Source: Pipra filicauda
Lineage: Eukaryota; Chordata; Aves; Passeriformes; Pipridae
Length of the DNA: 64,000 bases
Assembly: GCF_003945595.2 (NCBI RefSeq)
Contig: NW_024104321.1
Coordinates: 806,765-870,764 of the forward strand
Direction: 5' to 3'
The notes under the pieces are model-generated. The model was not told the DNA's origin. It saw only the letters and a list, made by a program, of their open reading frames with translations, and did no database searches. Each line of letters begins with the position of its first letter. The first letter of the stretch is position 1. The position numbers and the translations under genes were made by a program. Positions 45,542 through 58,579 of this stretch are shown in pieces.

Positions 45542-48500
45542 ATCTCAACTAATTGTCCCTGATTTTGTCAGTTGAAGATTTTGGATTTACCTAGTCCATG
45601 TGTCATGATAAGCACAACAGTGGGAATGGAACGCCCAGCATCTGATTCAGTCTTCATAGGGTTAACTGGTCTTATACTCCCTTTAAACTTAACACCTAAT
45701 GTACTTTTGACATCTCTAGTTCAGTCACAATGTTCAGCTTTTGGTAAAAACTACCCAAAAAAGCCCATGTTCACTAGTTTTTGAAGTGATTCATTCTTGG
45801 AAACATGGACTAAAGCAAATAGAATGAGCTTTCTACTAGAAATACTTCTCAGATGCCCTTTTTCTCAATACCTCCCATGTAATAGCATGAATTTTAATGT
45901 ATCTACTGAAGATTCTTTGGTTGCTAATGTCACCCAGTGCCTACCTCCTGTTAAAACCATAGCACTCACACAGATCAATAAAGAAATGTTTTTGAACTGG
46001 CAAAAAAAAAATAAATAAAAAATTGCAAAAGCTACTGGAAAACAAATATTGCTCTTGGTCTGTATCTGTACTACACCAGGATGGGCTCACACAGGCTTAG
46101 ACAGGTGAACAAAGGTTTGTTTCTAGATTAAAGTCTCTGAGGATAGGTAGAGGGATTGAAGGAAGTTTTGTACACAGAGAATTAACCACTATTCATCTCT
46201 GTGTTAGATAACATTTCCTCTGTGACTTTTAGGGTGATGTTCTAAAATTGCTCCTATACAAGCAGGCATACTGATTTACTATGTATGGAAATCATTCTGT
46301 CTTATTCTTCAGGAAGCACCACACAAAAGGAAGAATAGGAGTGGCTTTATGCCACTTCAGCAACTCCAAGCTGCTGAAGGAATTAGGAAGCTTCTCACAC
46401 AAACTATGGTATCTCTGAGAATGTTTTCTCAAATGTCCTTATGTTAAGTGTGTCTATTTTGGCCTCAAATTTCTATGTCTAATTATAAAGGAGACAAACT
46501 TTTGTATATTAAAAATTGTGTAAATGAAAAGTTAACATTATGAATCCCTTATGCATGAACACATGGTGGCTACTGCTCGGTTTTGCTCCTCCCAGACTTT
46601 ATTCTTAAAGCTAATCTGAGGTTTAAATCTCCGTTAACCCTAAATTTTAATTCATTTGGGCAACTGCTGCTGTAACTAGTGAAAACTTCTAAATGCAAAC
46701 ATCCATCCTTTTCTTTTTGCAGCAGAAAAAAAATCCTTGGAGTTTTATTATAAAATATAATTTGAAACCATATGAGATATGAGCAACAATATGAACTCAA
46801 ACAAATCAGAATTCTTATGCCAGATTACACAAGTGTGTTGGTAATACTGCAAATGAGATATGTACATTTCCTAATATTGATCAATATTGATCACATGGAA
46901 GAAACTAAGCTTATTTGAAATGTTAACCAAGTTTAATATATTTAACTATTTAGAAAAATATTTCCCCATCCATTAAATTTAAAAGAGTCTTCATCTTTCA
47001 TTTAAATGAAAACTGATCTTTGAATTAAATAAAAATAGCAGAGCAGAATCAGTACATTCTGGTGCTGCCTTTTATACTGTTCATCTTATATTCAGGTTAG
47101 TGTTTCTTTGCTTAATTTTAAATTTGGGTTGGTTTAAAGATGTTCTTCAAGTGGGTGAAATATTCCTCGCCAAGTTCAGGGCTGCCTCGAATGCTCCCAT
47201 TCTCCAAGGGAGGCTGGTTAGAATCAGGTTAATTATTGCTGAGCTGTTCAGAAACACTCTAGCTTTTCAAAATTTGTCCCAAAGCCTGAGATTATTGTTT
47301 TTCCTAAATTTTCTAATTCACTGAGATATTGGACCATAATTAGGACTTCTGTAGTCTTCAGGCAATGCAAATTAGAAAAAAGTAATTTCTTCTTGTTGCA
47401 ACCCACCTGCATTAACTCAACCCAGCACACAATGGCAGGCAGTGTACCCCGAGAGCTCGGCCCTTCCTTTTAACCATATTCCTGATCCCATGGTTCCAAC
47501 CACCTTGTATATCTGTGAAGTTTTTTAGGATAGGTGTTACAGCACGAGGTCAAGAGTTGCACAGTTTTTCTGAGTTATAGTGGGTCTGATCTGGAAGGTT
47601 TTTGAACTGGATTTTTAGATGTATTGGTGGATCTGAGTGTCTGAATTCTAAGAAAATTTTGGGTTTCAGCTAAGTCTCGATCTGGCAAAAATTATTCATT
47701 TGACAGTCTTGCAGTCCTTCCATCACCATAGATTACATTTGACATGTTTTTCTGAAGTAAACCAGCAATTCAATACAGTTCCCATATTTTCTGTTAGAGA
47801 ATAAGTAACGGCTTCAAAAATTTCAGGTTTTTCTTAACAGAAAAAAATTCTCAAACTCACAAGCCTTTTATAGCAATGCCATTCTTTTTTTGATGATCCT
47901 TATAGAGGCCCTCATGTTATCAATATGTATCTTGGTCTTAAAGTTAATCATATGATTGCTTCCTTTTAATTTGCTTCAACTATACCTATACTTAAATTGC
48001 AGAGGCACAGAAAAGTCTGCAGGATTCATTTTAGACCAAGGAAATGGAGAACTTAATGAAGCTGAAGACAAAAAACTGATGTAGTACAGGCTTCCTTTTC
48101 TCCTCCTGCAACTCAAAACTTGAGATTTCTGGGGGTTCCTTCCATTTGTTCCCTAATTTATTCCATGTTATTTTAAAAACAAAATGTGGCAGGTGAGTCA
48201 CAAGTGGATGACATGACAGCTTATTCACCCTGATCATGTGAGCCAAGCTTACAATGGAAATATCTGTTAAGTTCTGAGAACATTTTGTCTCATCCAGAGA
48301 ACAGCATGTCTCCTATGAAGGCTCGTTATCCAAAATCAGAGGGCAAAGAGAGGTCACCAGCAACAGTACTTGCAAGCGAGTGAGGGGTTACTTAGACAAA
48401 AAAATGTCAACAGCTCTTCATGAAAAATAATCTAAAATGCATTAATATAAGGATGAACAGGCACTCTTTCATCATCATGTAAGAATTTATCTTAAAAGGA

Positions 48501-51500
48501 GTATCTGTGTTAAGAAAAATACACTTCCCAAACATACTACAAGGGAATAGTCTGGCTTTTCTGTGGTTGATAATTTCTGTCAGCATAAATTTTTTTCTGA
48601 CTTCTTAAAGTCAATCTTTCTGTCCTACTTCTCACCTACTGTGTCTCTGCTTGTATTTCAAACCTCACTGACCACAGCATAATTGGCAAGATACATTTCT
48701 TGTCCTGTAGCTCCACCCTATTTTTCACTCCTAGGGTTTAAAACACGCAAGCAAGACAAAGGGTATTATCTGGCTCTAAGGTTCCCTGAGCTGATTCAAC
48801 ATGTGACAATACAACCAGGGTAGCTAGGTGTCCACTCATACTCTGAATTACAGCATCATTCACCTTGTACACTCATGTCTATTATCCACAGATGGTCTTC
48901 CTAGATCAGTTTTTAAGCCAGTTAAATAAGGGAAAGACAATTTAAAGATACTTTGGAACCCTACCATCCAGAATCGCTATAAATAATGCTGTATGATTAA
49001 TAAAAATATCCTTCCCACAACTAAAGACATGGAGGAGTCAACTTTCTCTTTGAACAGTTACACCTAACCTGGACTCTCTGTTCTTTTGATCTTCATTTAC
49101 TTAATCGAAGCCAACTGTTTTCTCCAAAGAAGAACACAAAAAAGAAATATTGGTTTATTAATCTTTTCTGAAGCTGATGCATTCATGAGCTGAGCACTGC
49201 CTGAACTCTGAATGATTTACATTCTCGTTTATTCCAAAAAGGCTTTATATTTTCCCATCACTTCTCTTCTAGCAGTCCTAAAGGTTTTCAGAGTGGTAAA
49301 ACCTTCATTTACTAAGCAGGTAAAGTTGAGCAAATTCTTATTCTGTTTTCAAGATTAAGCTTGTTCTTTTTGCAGCTTTTTGTTTCTGATGAATTTGAAA
49401 AACAAAGGAAAGAACACAGCAATAAATGGGCTGCATTATATTTTTTCTCATTACTTTCCTGTTTTTGTCTTTGACATTGAACATAAATCCATTCACTAGA
49501 AGGTCCAGGACAAATGTTTGAGATCTTTTATCCTCATGTAACACTACTGAATGCAGAAAGCTCATACAATTTAGCAGTTCAGTACCATAAGGTACCTTAG
49601 CTTAAAATCTATATACAATATGCTAGCATGGCTTTTCTGCAGTCAGCAGCTTTTGACAGTTGGTAAACAAATAGCTTAATAGCACAAGATATTACTTTGT
49701 ATACTATAAAATAATTAGGGTATAAAAGGCACTTTTGTGTGCGGATGCTTCTGCAGTAGTTAATCTCCTGGTAAGTTTTCCTGGAACTTGGGACAACAAG
49801 TTGCTGACCAGACCCTCTGCACTGACTGCTGTTTGATTGTGTGTGTTTGTGTTGCTGCTATGTTCCCATGTCACTCTGGCTCAGCATGAGTTCTGAATCC
49901 AGGGTAACACAGATAAAACGCAGGGAGTGCTCCATCTCTGGTGCATCATTCACTGGTGTCCTCCTCTGAGATCAGTGTGAAGCTCTGATATCTGTGGGAC
50001 AGGACATGATGCATTGCTGTGTATGGAACCACGTGCCTAAAATCGGGAGGCTGATCAGGACACACACGCATATCGAAGGCTTAGATGGAATTTTAAGTAA
50101 CTGAAGGAAACTAGTTAAATTTAATTAGCTGACAGTACTACCTGCCTCTCTAGACTTCCCCTCTCCTTCCCACAACTGTGCATTTGAAGGAACTTAATGA
50201 GAAGCTATACAGCCTGACCCAGCATAGTCAATAAAGAAATCTGACTGTCAACAACTTGCCTTCTTCTCTGTCCACTTTGAGGGAACAAAACAGAGACACG
50301 AGAGGTCTTGAAATCTGTTGGTGCCGTGGTACATTTCTTAATCCTATTTTCTTTCAGTCCACTTCCCAAGTCATAAGGAGCTCATTTAAAAAAAATTATC
50401 TTTAATTTCCCAATTCCAGTCGAGGGCAATCCCACCCAGTCAGCCAATGAAGTTTCCCACCTGCACACCCACTCTGACCCAAATGGCAAGCAACGTCTCA
50501 TACTGGTGAAGGAGAGCCACAGCGGATCAAAGGCAATGCTTGGCAAATCCCACAGCGCTGGGGAGGAATGCAGGCAGCAAATGTCTGCTGGCCTCTGTCT
50601 ATATCAGGACAACTGCTAAAGGTGAAAAAGGACCAGGAAAGCAAGTTCATTACTCAGCCCTACTACAGGAGGAGGAGACATCTGTTTTCTTCCTCCTTCT
50701 CTTCTTTAATGTAAAGTAAGACATGGAGGTATCCTCAGAAATACCAAGGCAGTGGAAAGAAATAAAAAAATTTATTTAGAAGGCCAGAACACAGAAAACT
50801 TACAAAAACTTCACAGTGCTGCAGAAGCACCAGGCCCCAGGGAGAAAAAGGCAAGGCCCCACTCTTTTCAGGGCTTTTTGTCTTCTCTTCCCTGTCCTTC
50901 CTGCCTTCTCTTGGCTGCTGGGGCCATGTACACATTATCTCTCTCTGGCGTAACAGAGACAGATAGATAACACAGTTCTCTCTCTGAGACTACCTCTGAC
51001 TGCATAAGGGAAAAAAATATAACCCTTTCGAGAAGGCATTTTGCAGTCTTCCTAAGCAAAATGACTTCTAGCTTTCCAAGTTCTTCCAAAATCTCAACTA
51101 TCCCTACATTTAGGAATATTTCTACTCACAGTTAGAGGCAAAGTAAGGGAGAGAGAAAGGAAAACTTTCCAGCAATGCGTGGTCTGCCCCAGTGAAGGAG
51201 ACAATATTCCCCATGGCCAGCAAGGCCAGATAAGGTCCTGCACTGGTTCAGGTGAGACATCAGCACTTCTAATGGCAAAATACAGCAGTGATCACTTAAA
51301 ATTACCAAGCAGTTTAGATTACGGTTTCCTGTATGGGGCAGTAGAAATAGGGACATATCCAGTCAATAATAATGAGTAGTGTTGCTATTCACTAGGAGGT
51401 ATTCAGGGTGCAGATATTGTCCTCAGTTCCTGAGAGATTTACAAGTCACAGTGGAGGCTTTCTCCCAGGTACCTGAAGGATTCATGTCCACTAACAAATA

Positions 51501-53715
51501 TCTTGGAAACAGTCCAGGCTAAGCTGTCACAGCTTCCAGGGCATGAAAAGCTAGGCCTGCTGGCAATGCACATTGCTGGCATGTTTTCTGATTAAATCAA
51601 ACTTTGGGCGGCTAGAGTTGTAAAACAGGCAATAAACCTTTTATAACATATCATAAATAAGAATGCTCATGCTGACTGTTTGATTGAAATGGGCACTCCT
51701 TCATACCTCATATTTTGTGATCCGCTGGCTCCTGCCCTCCTTCCTTTACAACTACACCAACTGGACATTTCCGTTCAGTTAGCGAGGGACAAAAGCTAAA
51801 GGAACCAAATTTTCTGGAAGAAATTAGTATGCAAGCTGCTTAAAGTCTAGATACTACTACTCTCAAATGCTGCATATGCATCTTTTATTATTCTGTGCTT
51901 GTGACTTTCAGGTGTGTCCGTAACATATGATATATTAGGAACACAGCAAATGTTACCAAAACTTAGCAGAAGTTTTGAATTTAGCAAATTCAAAGGCAGA
52001 ATTTGCTTCCTCCTTCCTCATTCTTTCAGTTCACTTTCCAGAAATATTCAATGAATTATTTTTTCATTCATGGGCTTGCTTTTAGATCTAGACAGTTATT
52101 TACAGGCACATCTGTGGCACTTATCACTGAGATTTCAGCAGTCTTGAGAGCCAGGCATCCATTTGTCCCCCATTTTGTTAAGCAAAAGGCAACCTTAGCA
52201 ACAGGGAGATTAGGTACTTTGCCCTTAACCCCAACCATCCACTCCACCAGCAGCCCCAGTCCCTGCACAGTCTCCCTGCACAGTGACCAGGGAGGAGGAC
52301 TGTGGGACTGGGACTAAGTATGGCTGTAGCCCAGGAATGGGAGAAACACAGGGTGAGGACCAAGAAGAGTCAGTTGAGACCAGTTCTGTCGAGACCAGGC
52401 CAGCTGAATGTAAGATCATCTCAGCCTGCTCCAGACACCACAATGTCTTTCCACACCTCTGCCAGATGTCCGAGTGCGCCTAAAGAAGGCCGAGTGGGCA
52501 TTAAAAATTGAGAGGACCCCCGCTTCAGTTCTTGCAGAGTAAAGAAGGTGATATTTCTCCTGGTGGTGATGGGTGGAGGACAGTAGCCAGCCACTGAAAG
52601 CTACACAGGGGAGAGGAATTCTGTTGTCATCCTTGAAGTGAGGAGCAGTCAGAAGAGAGCTGCCTTGATGAATCCTGTGGGTTGAACAATCTGTGTAACT
52701 GATGTTAAGTACTTCACATTCCAAACTCGTGGTGATGGGCAGAGATGCTTGTGTGCATGCACATGAAAACATACCCAAGTTACTTCAAAAGCACCAATAA
52801 GATTTTGCATTTCATTGTAAGATTTCCCCTGGCGCTGGGAACTCGCATGCCAAATTGCAGCCTGGTATGGCATTTAATGGCCACATTTTTAAACTGTTAA
52901 ACACAAAGATTTCTACTGGAAACACAGACATAGGCTGAACTCTAGCAGCACTTGTGAGCTCTGCCTTAATTAGCACAGCACTGTATAAATCACAGCTTTC
53001 TGCTTGTCACTACCACTCAAGGCCCCAGTGAGACTCCAGGACAGGTCAATGTGTGGAGATGATTGGAAGGAGAGTGACAGAGCACATCTGAGCTCCTGTG
53101 GTTTCAATTGCAGTGATTATTAATGTGAGAAAGCCAGAATGATGGAAAATGACCCAAGTTCCAGCAGAATTTATAGCCTTCAGTGCCAATGTTCCTTAGC
53201 CTTGACCAGCTGTTACACACTTGGAAGTGGAATACTGAAATATTCTCCTTCAATTTGTCTTTCTTGTTCCTTATGCGACTAACGATGGACAGAACAATAC
53301 TTAGCATAATTATAGAGGCCCACTTACAGACAATGAATTTCATGCAGAAACACTGCTTCCTGCTAAAAACGCTTTCCAGACAACCCAATATCTTAAAGCT
53401 ACATTACCAATAGCAGTGTTTTGCTCCTATGGAAGTAGCATTTTGAGTTTTCTTTTTATTTCTTTATGCATATATACACATATATATGCAGAAGATGACA
53501 GACTAATGGAAGTAATTTCTGCTCTGAAAGTAATTCTTACCTCAAAATTTTTAAAGCATGTGTAAAACAGTACTCAAAACACTTTCCTGAGTGCAGGGTA
53601 TGCTGCATATCTGATGGATCACTTAGCAGTGTCAATTTTAGGGTGCTTCCAGGGATCATCCAACACTGAGGCACCAAAATTATTACAAATATGTATACAA
53701 TTTGATGTCACATAA
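45542..53715. other. Non-coding stretch, no recognised gene
   Basis: About 8.2 kb. It includes a possible processed-transcript tail at 45977-46022 (AATAAA followed 20 bases later by an A-run), a 16-bp palindrome at 46873-46888, and TA-rich runs near 53465-53490. The block at 52270-52560 is more GC-rich than its surroundings but is not recognised. Open frames are short and unsupported. Confidence 0.55.
46873..46888. repeat. 16-bp perfect palindrome
   Basis: AATATTGATCAATATT equals its own reverse complement. It overlaps a short tandem of ATTGATCA. It may be chance in AT-rich DNA. Confidence 0.9.
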
Positions 53716-54027
53716 AATCACAGAATCATAGAATAATTTGGATTGGAAGGGACTTTTAAAAGTCATCTAATCTAATCCCCTTGCAATAAGCAGAGGCATC
53801 TTCAACTAGATCAGGTTGTTCAAAGCCCCATCCACCCTGAACTTGAACGTTTCCGGGGATGGGGCATCTATCATCTCGTCGGGTAACCTATGCCAGATCC
53901 TCTTATTATTTTTCCAGAGATCACTGAAGTTTGATGCTTTTGAGTCAGAAAAATGTCTCTCTTTAGGAGGATTTTCTTGCTCTGCTATATATGACAAAAC
54001 TCTTGTCCCCTCATCGTTATTAATCAT
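53716..54027 (-). mobile_element. CR1 LINE 3' end, antisense
   Basis: On the + strand it opens with 'cacagaatcatagaataatt' and 'ggattggaagggactttt', the reverse complement of a CR1 tail. It then continues with 'aactagatcaggttgttcaa', 'agccccatccaccctgaac' and 'gatggggcatctatcatctc', the reverse complement of a CR1 3' UTR. The minus-strand translation includes RIWHRLPDEMIDAPSPETFK, which is a CR1 ORF2 C-terminal segment. The part beyond about 53930 is less certain. It faces the + strand CR1 at 54358 with 5' ends inward. Confidence 0.82.
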
Positions 54028-54357
54028 ATGCTGAATATCTATATTTCACTGAATCCATGCAATACATTTTGTCCTTGCACCTTGTAGAGTATGTAAACTA
54101 GAAAAAAGGAGGTTTGTTAATAGGAAAGAATTTAGAGACTCTTGACCCACTGAAGTCCAGGAAGATCTTGCAGACTTTTTCCCTAAGGTCTGATTACAAG
54201 TTTAACTGAGTCATTTTGAACTTCTTTGAGCATAATATTAATGTATTGGTGACAGACGCTGGGACTGGGAGAAAGACAAAAGAGAGGTTACTTTTTTGTA
54301 TTTTAACCTCCTTGTGCCTTTAATTACTGTAGGTATGAATTTAATGAAATTATACTG
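54028..54357. other. Spacer between inverted CR1 copies
   Basis: About 330 bases separating two CR1 copies in opposite orientation. Nothing recognised in it. Part of either element may extend into it in decayed form. Confidence 0.5.
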
Positions 54358-55002
54358 CCTGAACAACTTAGTGGCCTTTTTTGATGGAGTGACTACATCA
54401 GCGGACAAGGGAAGAATTATGCATGTCATCTATATGGACTTCTGTAAGGCCTTCAGCATGATCCCCCTTCTCTCTAAACTGGAGAGATGTGGTTTTGATG
54501 GATGGACTGTTTGGTGGATGAGGAATTGGTTGGATGGTCACATCCAGAGGGTAGTGGTCAAGGACTCAATGTCCACATGGAGCTCAGTCACAAGTGGTGT
54601 CCCACAGGATCCTGTAGCAGGACCAGTACTGTATAATGTCCTCATCACTGACATAGTGGGATCGAGTGCACCCTCAGCAAATTTGTAGATGGCACAAAGC
54701 TGAGTGGTGTCATCCTTGACACACCTGAAGGATGAGACGCCATCCAGAGGAAGGACAAGCTTGAGAAGGGGGCACATCGAAATCTCATGAGGTTCAACAA
54801 GGCCAAGTGCAAGGTTCTGCACTTGGGTCAGGGCAACCCCTGGTATCAATACAAGCTAGGGATGCAGAAATTGAGAGCAGTCCTGCCAAGGACTTTGGAG
54901 TGCTGGTGGAAGAAAAGCTGGACATGTTGCTGCCCACAAAGGGGCATTGGAACGAGGTGCTGTTTAAGATCCTTTCTGACCCTAACCACTCTATGATGAT
55001 GA
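54358..55002 (+). mobile_element. CR1 LINE with internal deletion joining ORF2 to the 3' end
   Basis: Carries the reverse-transcriptase core from 'aacttagtggcc' ([13 protein letters not shown]) through [15 protein letters not shown] (about 54790-54835) and [15 protein letters not shown] (about 54883-54930). Near 54945 it jumps directly to the terminal segment 'ttggaacgaggtgctgttta', 'aagatcctttctgacc', 'cactctatgatgatga'. The ORF2 C-terminus and most of the 3' UTR, several hundred bases in a complete element, are missing. The copy is 5'-truncated and dead. Confidence 0.88.
54402..54720 (+). pseudogene. CR1 ORF2 reverse-transcriptase remnant
   Basis: In CR1, ORF2 encodes an endonuclease plus reverse transcriptase that copies the element's RNA into the chromosome. 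Here motif A reads YMDFCKAF (about 54431-54455; the family form is Y-L-D-F-S-K-A-F, and the catalytic D is kept). Motif B reads [11 protein letters not shown] (about 54595-54630; family form SGVPQGSVLGP, with the key GS changed to DP). A frameshift lies before motif C. Motif C reads FVDGTKL in another frame (about 54682-54700) instead of FADDTKL, so the second catalytic aspartate of the pair is lost. The enzyme cannot be active. Confidence 0.85.
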
Positions 55003-57248
55003 AGTATGTGATAGACACAGAACTGTAATCACTCCCCAGTATGCCTTCACTTGATATATGATGTACCCATGTAATAACAGTAGTACATCAAACAGTCCCA
55101 TGCTTTATCTTTGTTCTTGAATGAGAATCATGCTTTCTCCTTATTCCCTCCTCTCAGATATCCTATAACATCTCCAAATGTTCTTACAATTACTTCTCTA
55201 CCTTTGGTAAATCCATAAGCTTTTAAAAAAAACTTAATACAAATACAGAAAAAACCCCCCAGTGTTTTGTATGTAATTTAAGCCACTGCTAGCTGTTTGT
55301 TAAAGTCTTTTCATGCCTTGTCTGAGATCTTGAAATAATATATGTAATAAAATCATGACAATGACTCACAGCTTCTCCAATAGAGTTGTTTTCATTTATG
55401 TTGTATGCAGAAACAGCTCTGTTAATAAAAACCATATATAAATAAAGTAGCTCTAGAAAGGAATGCTGATTTGTATAAGAAAACCCTGGACAATTAGGAA
55501 GTAATGTCTGTAAAATATTCTGCTGCCACAAGACACACACAAACTGATTGAAGACAGACACTTCTATGAGAATTTTGTTGAGGCCAGCTTTATAAATAGA
55601 TGCTCAATAATAGTAGACCAGATGTTCAAAATGAATTGTCAAGTAAGGTTTCTTGTAACCAAGCTGAAGAAGGCCATCAAAGCAATTGTTTCACAACTTC
55701 AGATCCCATTCTGAGCTTGTTAGTCTAGTATCAAATGATGCTCTTGGAGATGATGAAGTACTCTCTCCTGTCAGAAAAGCCACTGCCACTCTTGGAAGAG
55801 TGACTAGAATAAGAGATTGGACTGAAATTTGTTATGGAGCTGAATGTAAATAGGGAATTCTGTGCTTCCGTGATCCTTCTTTAGAGATGTGATTCTTGTG
55901 AGGGTTACTGGTGAGGTATCACTTTGCATATGCTCTGCACTCGTCAGTACAGACAATATTATGTCCACCAGTTGACTCACGTGGGTACTTGTTGGGTGGT
56001 TGTAATAGCAAGACTTTTCAACCAAAAAAACCCACAAAAACCCCAAACCCAAAACAAAACAAAAAAAAGACAGCACTTTTTTTATACCATTAATGTAGAT
56101 ACCTGAGAATCAAGTGTCTAGTTTAAACATCGGGTTCCTCATGTAGTCACTGGAGAAAAGGTTTCCTCCAAAGGATCACTTGTCTCCTAAGTTAGGTATG
56201 AGTCACTTTCTAATGATAGCTGTCACTCTCCACCGGCTATAGAAACTAAATACTTTCTATATAAACTAAATACTTTATGTGGCAGGGCTGTGACATGATC
56301 CCAAAAGCCAAAACTGAGAAGTACATCTGCTAATATCTTTTCCTTTAAGGAATTCTAGAAAAGCACCAAAAGGTGTTTGTATCTGAAAAGTGGAGATCTT
56401 TTAGATTACACATTTTTAAACAGACAAAAATCCAGATGTGCTGGGTAAAACTGAATTAAAAAAAATGGATTTGGAATCATCTGTCTGTGCCCCATCCCTT
56501 GTTCCTTGCATACCAACTCATTTCCTCTTGAGTTTGTCTTAGTACAGCAATTTTTATGTGAGTTTCCAAGTTACAACAAATTCTAGAAAATATTCTATGA
56601 GTGTTTTGGAGAAGTCTCTTTTTTTCCATCACTTTTTAAACTGTCTGTGTGTTAGCTCCCAGTCTGAACTCACTTTGTCTATCCCATGTTCCATGTTAAA
56701 ATTTTCCTGCTTGGGCAGTACTTTGTTGCTCTACGGTAAGAAAAAGTCTCATTCTTGTTCCAGAGGTTCCACTTAACCCAGAGTAAGGGAGTCAAGAAAG
56801 GCAAATCAGTAAAACAGTAGCCTTCCTCCCTGTTTTTCTACTTTACCAGGAGTTAGGTGAGAAAAAACATCACATTTGATTTGCATAAGCAGAGTAATAC
56901 TACTCAACTCTGAATTTGTATATGGAACTAAACAAAGCTTTCCATGAGAAAAATGTATTGTGTGTCTGCATGTCTGGAATTTTCCCTCCAATCTGGTAAC
57001 AAATTCCACAGGCTAACTCTACAGAATGTAGAGAGAAGTGGTTAATTTACTTTGTTTAAATCTGCTGCCTGGAAATTTTATGATGCTCTTTGAAAAGGAT
57101 AAGAATATTTTGGGAAATACTAAATAAACATTCTTCATTCATCATCACCATATTACTCTTAATTTTATGAGTATCTCAGTCATATCCCTGTTAAGTCATC
57201 TCTCTCCCAAACAGAGTTGTAGTGGTCTGCAAAATCAGACATGAGAAG
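55003..57248. other. Non-coding stretch, nothing recognised
   Basis: About 2.2 kb of AT-rich DNA. It includes an A/C-rich low-complexity run at 56021-56071 and a 20-bp duplication at 56238-56277. No gene or named repeat seen. Confidence 0.55.
56238..56277 (+). repeat. 20-bp tandem duplication
   Basis: TATAGAAACTAAATACTTTC followed at once by TATATAAACTAAATACTTTA, 18 of 20 bases matching. Local slippage or small duplication. Confidence 0.9.
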
Positions 57249-58497
57249 AATCACAGAATCAATCAATGTTGGTCATCTGGTCCAACCACCCTGCTCAAGA
57301 AGGCTCATCCTAGAGCATATTTTACCTAATTGTGTCCAGACAATTCTTGAATATCTCCAGCGAGAGAGATTCCACAACCTCTCTGGAAAATCTGTTCCAG
57401 TGCTTGGTCACCCGCACAGTAAAGAAGTTCTTCCTTGTGTTCAGGTAGAACTTCCTGTGCATCAGTTTTGTCCCACTGCCTCTTTTCCCATTGCTTGGCA
57501 CCACCGAGAAGAGCCTGGTTCCATCTTCTTGACACCCTCCCTTCAGATTCTTATATAAATTGAGGCCTCGCTAGGGCTGAGCAGAAGGGCAGAATCACCT
57601 TCATCAACCTGCTGGCAATGCTCTCCCTAAGGCATCCCAGGATACCTTTGGCCTTCTTGGCCACAAGGGCACACTGTTGGCACATGAACAGCTTGTCATC
57701 TACCAGGACCCACAGGTCCTTCTTCGCAGAGCTGATTTCCAGTTGATCAGCCCCCAGCCTGTACTGGTGCCTGGGATTATTCTACAAAGGACCCTACACT
57801 TGCCTTTATTGAATTTCAAATGGTTCCACTCTGCCCATCTCTCCAACTTGTCAAAGTTCTTTCGAAGGACCTCTGGGATAATGGCCACTCCTCCTAGATT
57901 TGTGTCTTCAGTGAACTTGCTGAGGAGGCATCTGCCCCTTCATCCAAGTCATTGATGAATAAATTAAAGAAATCTGGGCCCAGTATTGAAACTTGGAGGA
58001 CACCACCACTGAACCTCCAACTAGACCATGTACCACTGATTACAACCCTCTGCGATCTGCTATTCAGCCAGTTCTCAAACTGCTTCACAACCCATTCCCC
58101 CAGGCCACACTTCCTGATTTTGCCTATGAGGGTGTTGTGAGATACAGTGTCAAAAGCCTTGCTGAAGTTGAGGTAGACAATATCCATCCAGGTGGTTGTT
58201 TCCTCCTAGAAGGTAGTTAGGTTGGTCAAGAATGATTTCCCTTTAGCGAATCCATGCTGACTACTCCTGATCACCTCCTTCTCATCCATGTGTATAGAGA
58301 TGGCCTTCAGAACGAGGTGCTCCATCACCTCTCTAGGAATTGAGGTGAGGCTGACAGACTGGTAATTCCCTGGGTCATCCTTCTTTTGTTTTTTGAAGAC
58401 TGGGGTGACTAGAGTTTTCTTTCAGTCCTCAGGCACCTCTTCTGATCTCCGTGACCTTTTAAAGATGATTGTGAGTGGCCTCATTATGGTGTTAGCA
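57249..58497 (-). mobile_element. CR1 LINE, longest copy in the window, antisense
   Basis: The 3' end is at the left ('aatcacagaatcaatcaatg') and the truncated 5' end near 58497. Reading the minus strand from the right: GNYQSVSLTSIP (about 58345-58375), SSQHGFAKGKSFLTNL (about 58215-58262), the polymerase core (see the pseudogene entry), FNKGKCRVLCRIIPGTS (about 57770-57830), a decayed KDLWVL-like run, MCQQCALVAKKAKGI (about 57640-57690), then [25 protein letters not shown] (about 57380-57455). At roughly 1.25 kb it covers the second half of ORF2 and the 3' UTR; a complete CR1 is around 4.5 kb. Confidence 0.93.
57890..58187 (-). pseudogene. CR1 ORF2 reverse-transcriptase remnant
   Basis: An open frame of 97 codons starting MDIVYLNFSKAFDTVSHNTL gives motif A (about 58152-58176). 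The catalytic aspartate of the family's YLDFSKAF is replaced by asparagine. Motif B reads GGVLQVSILGP (about 57977-58008) instead of SGVPQGSVLGP. Motif C is reached only after a frame change and reads FTEDTNLGG (about 57890-57916) in place of FADDTKLGG. With both motif A and motif C altered, the polymerase is dead. Upstream and downstream ORF2 pieces belong to the same element. Confidence 0.87.
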
Positions 58498-58579
58498 CAA
58501 TTGCTAGAATTTCACTTTTTGCTAGAAGGTAGTCATGCAGCAAAACAAAGGCAATACTTTTAGTGAATGTTATGGAAGT

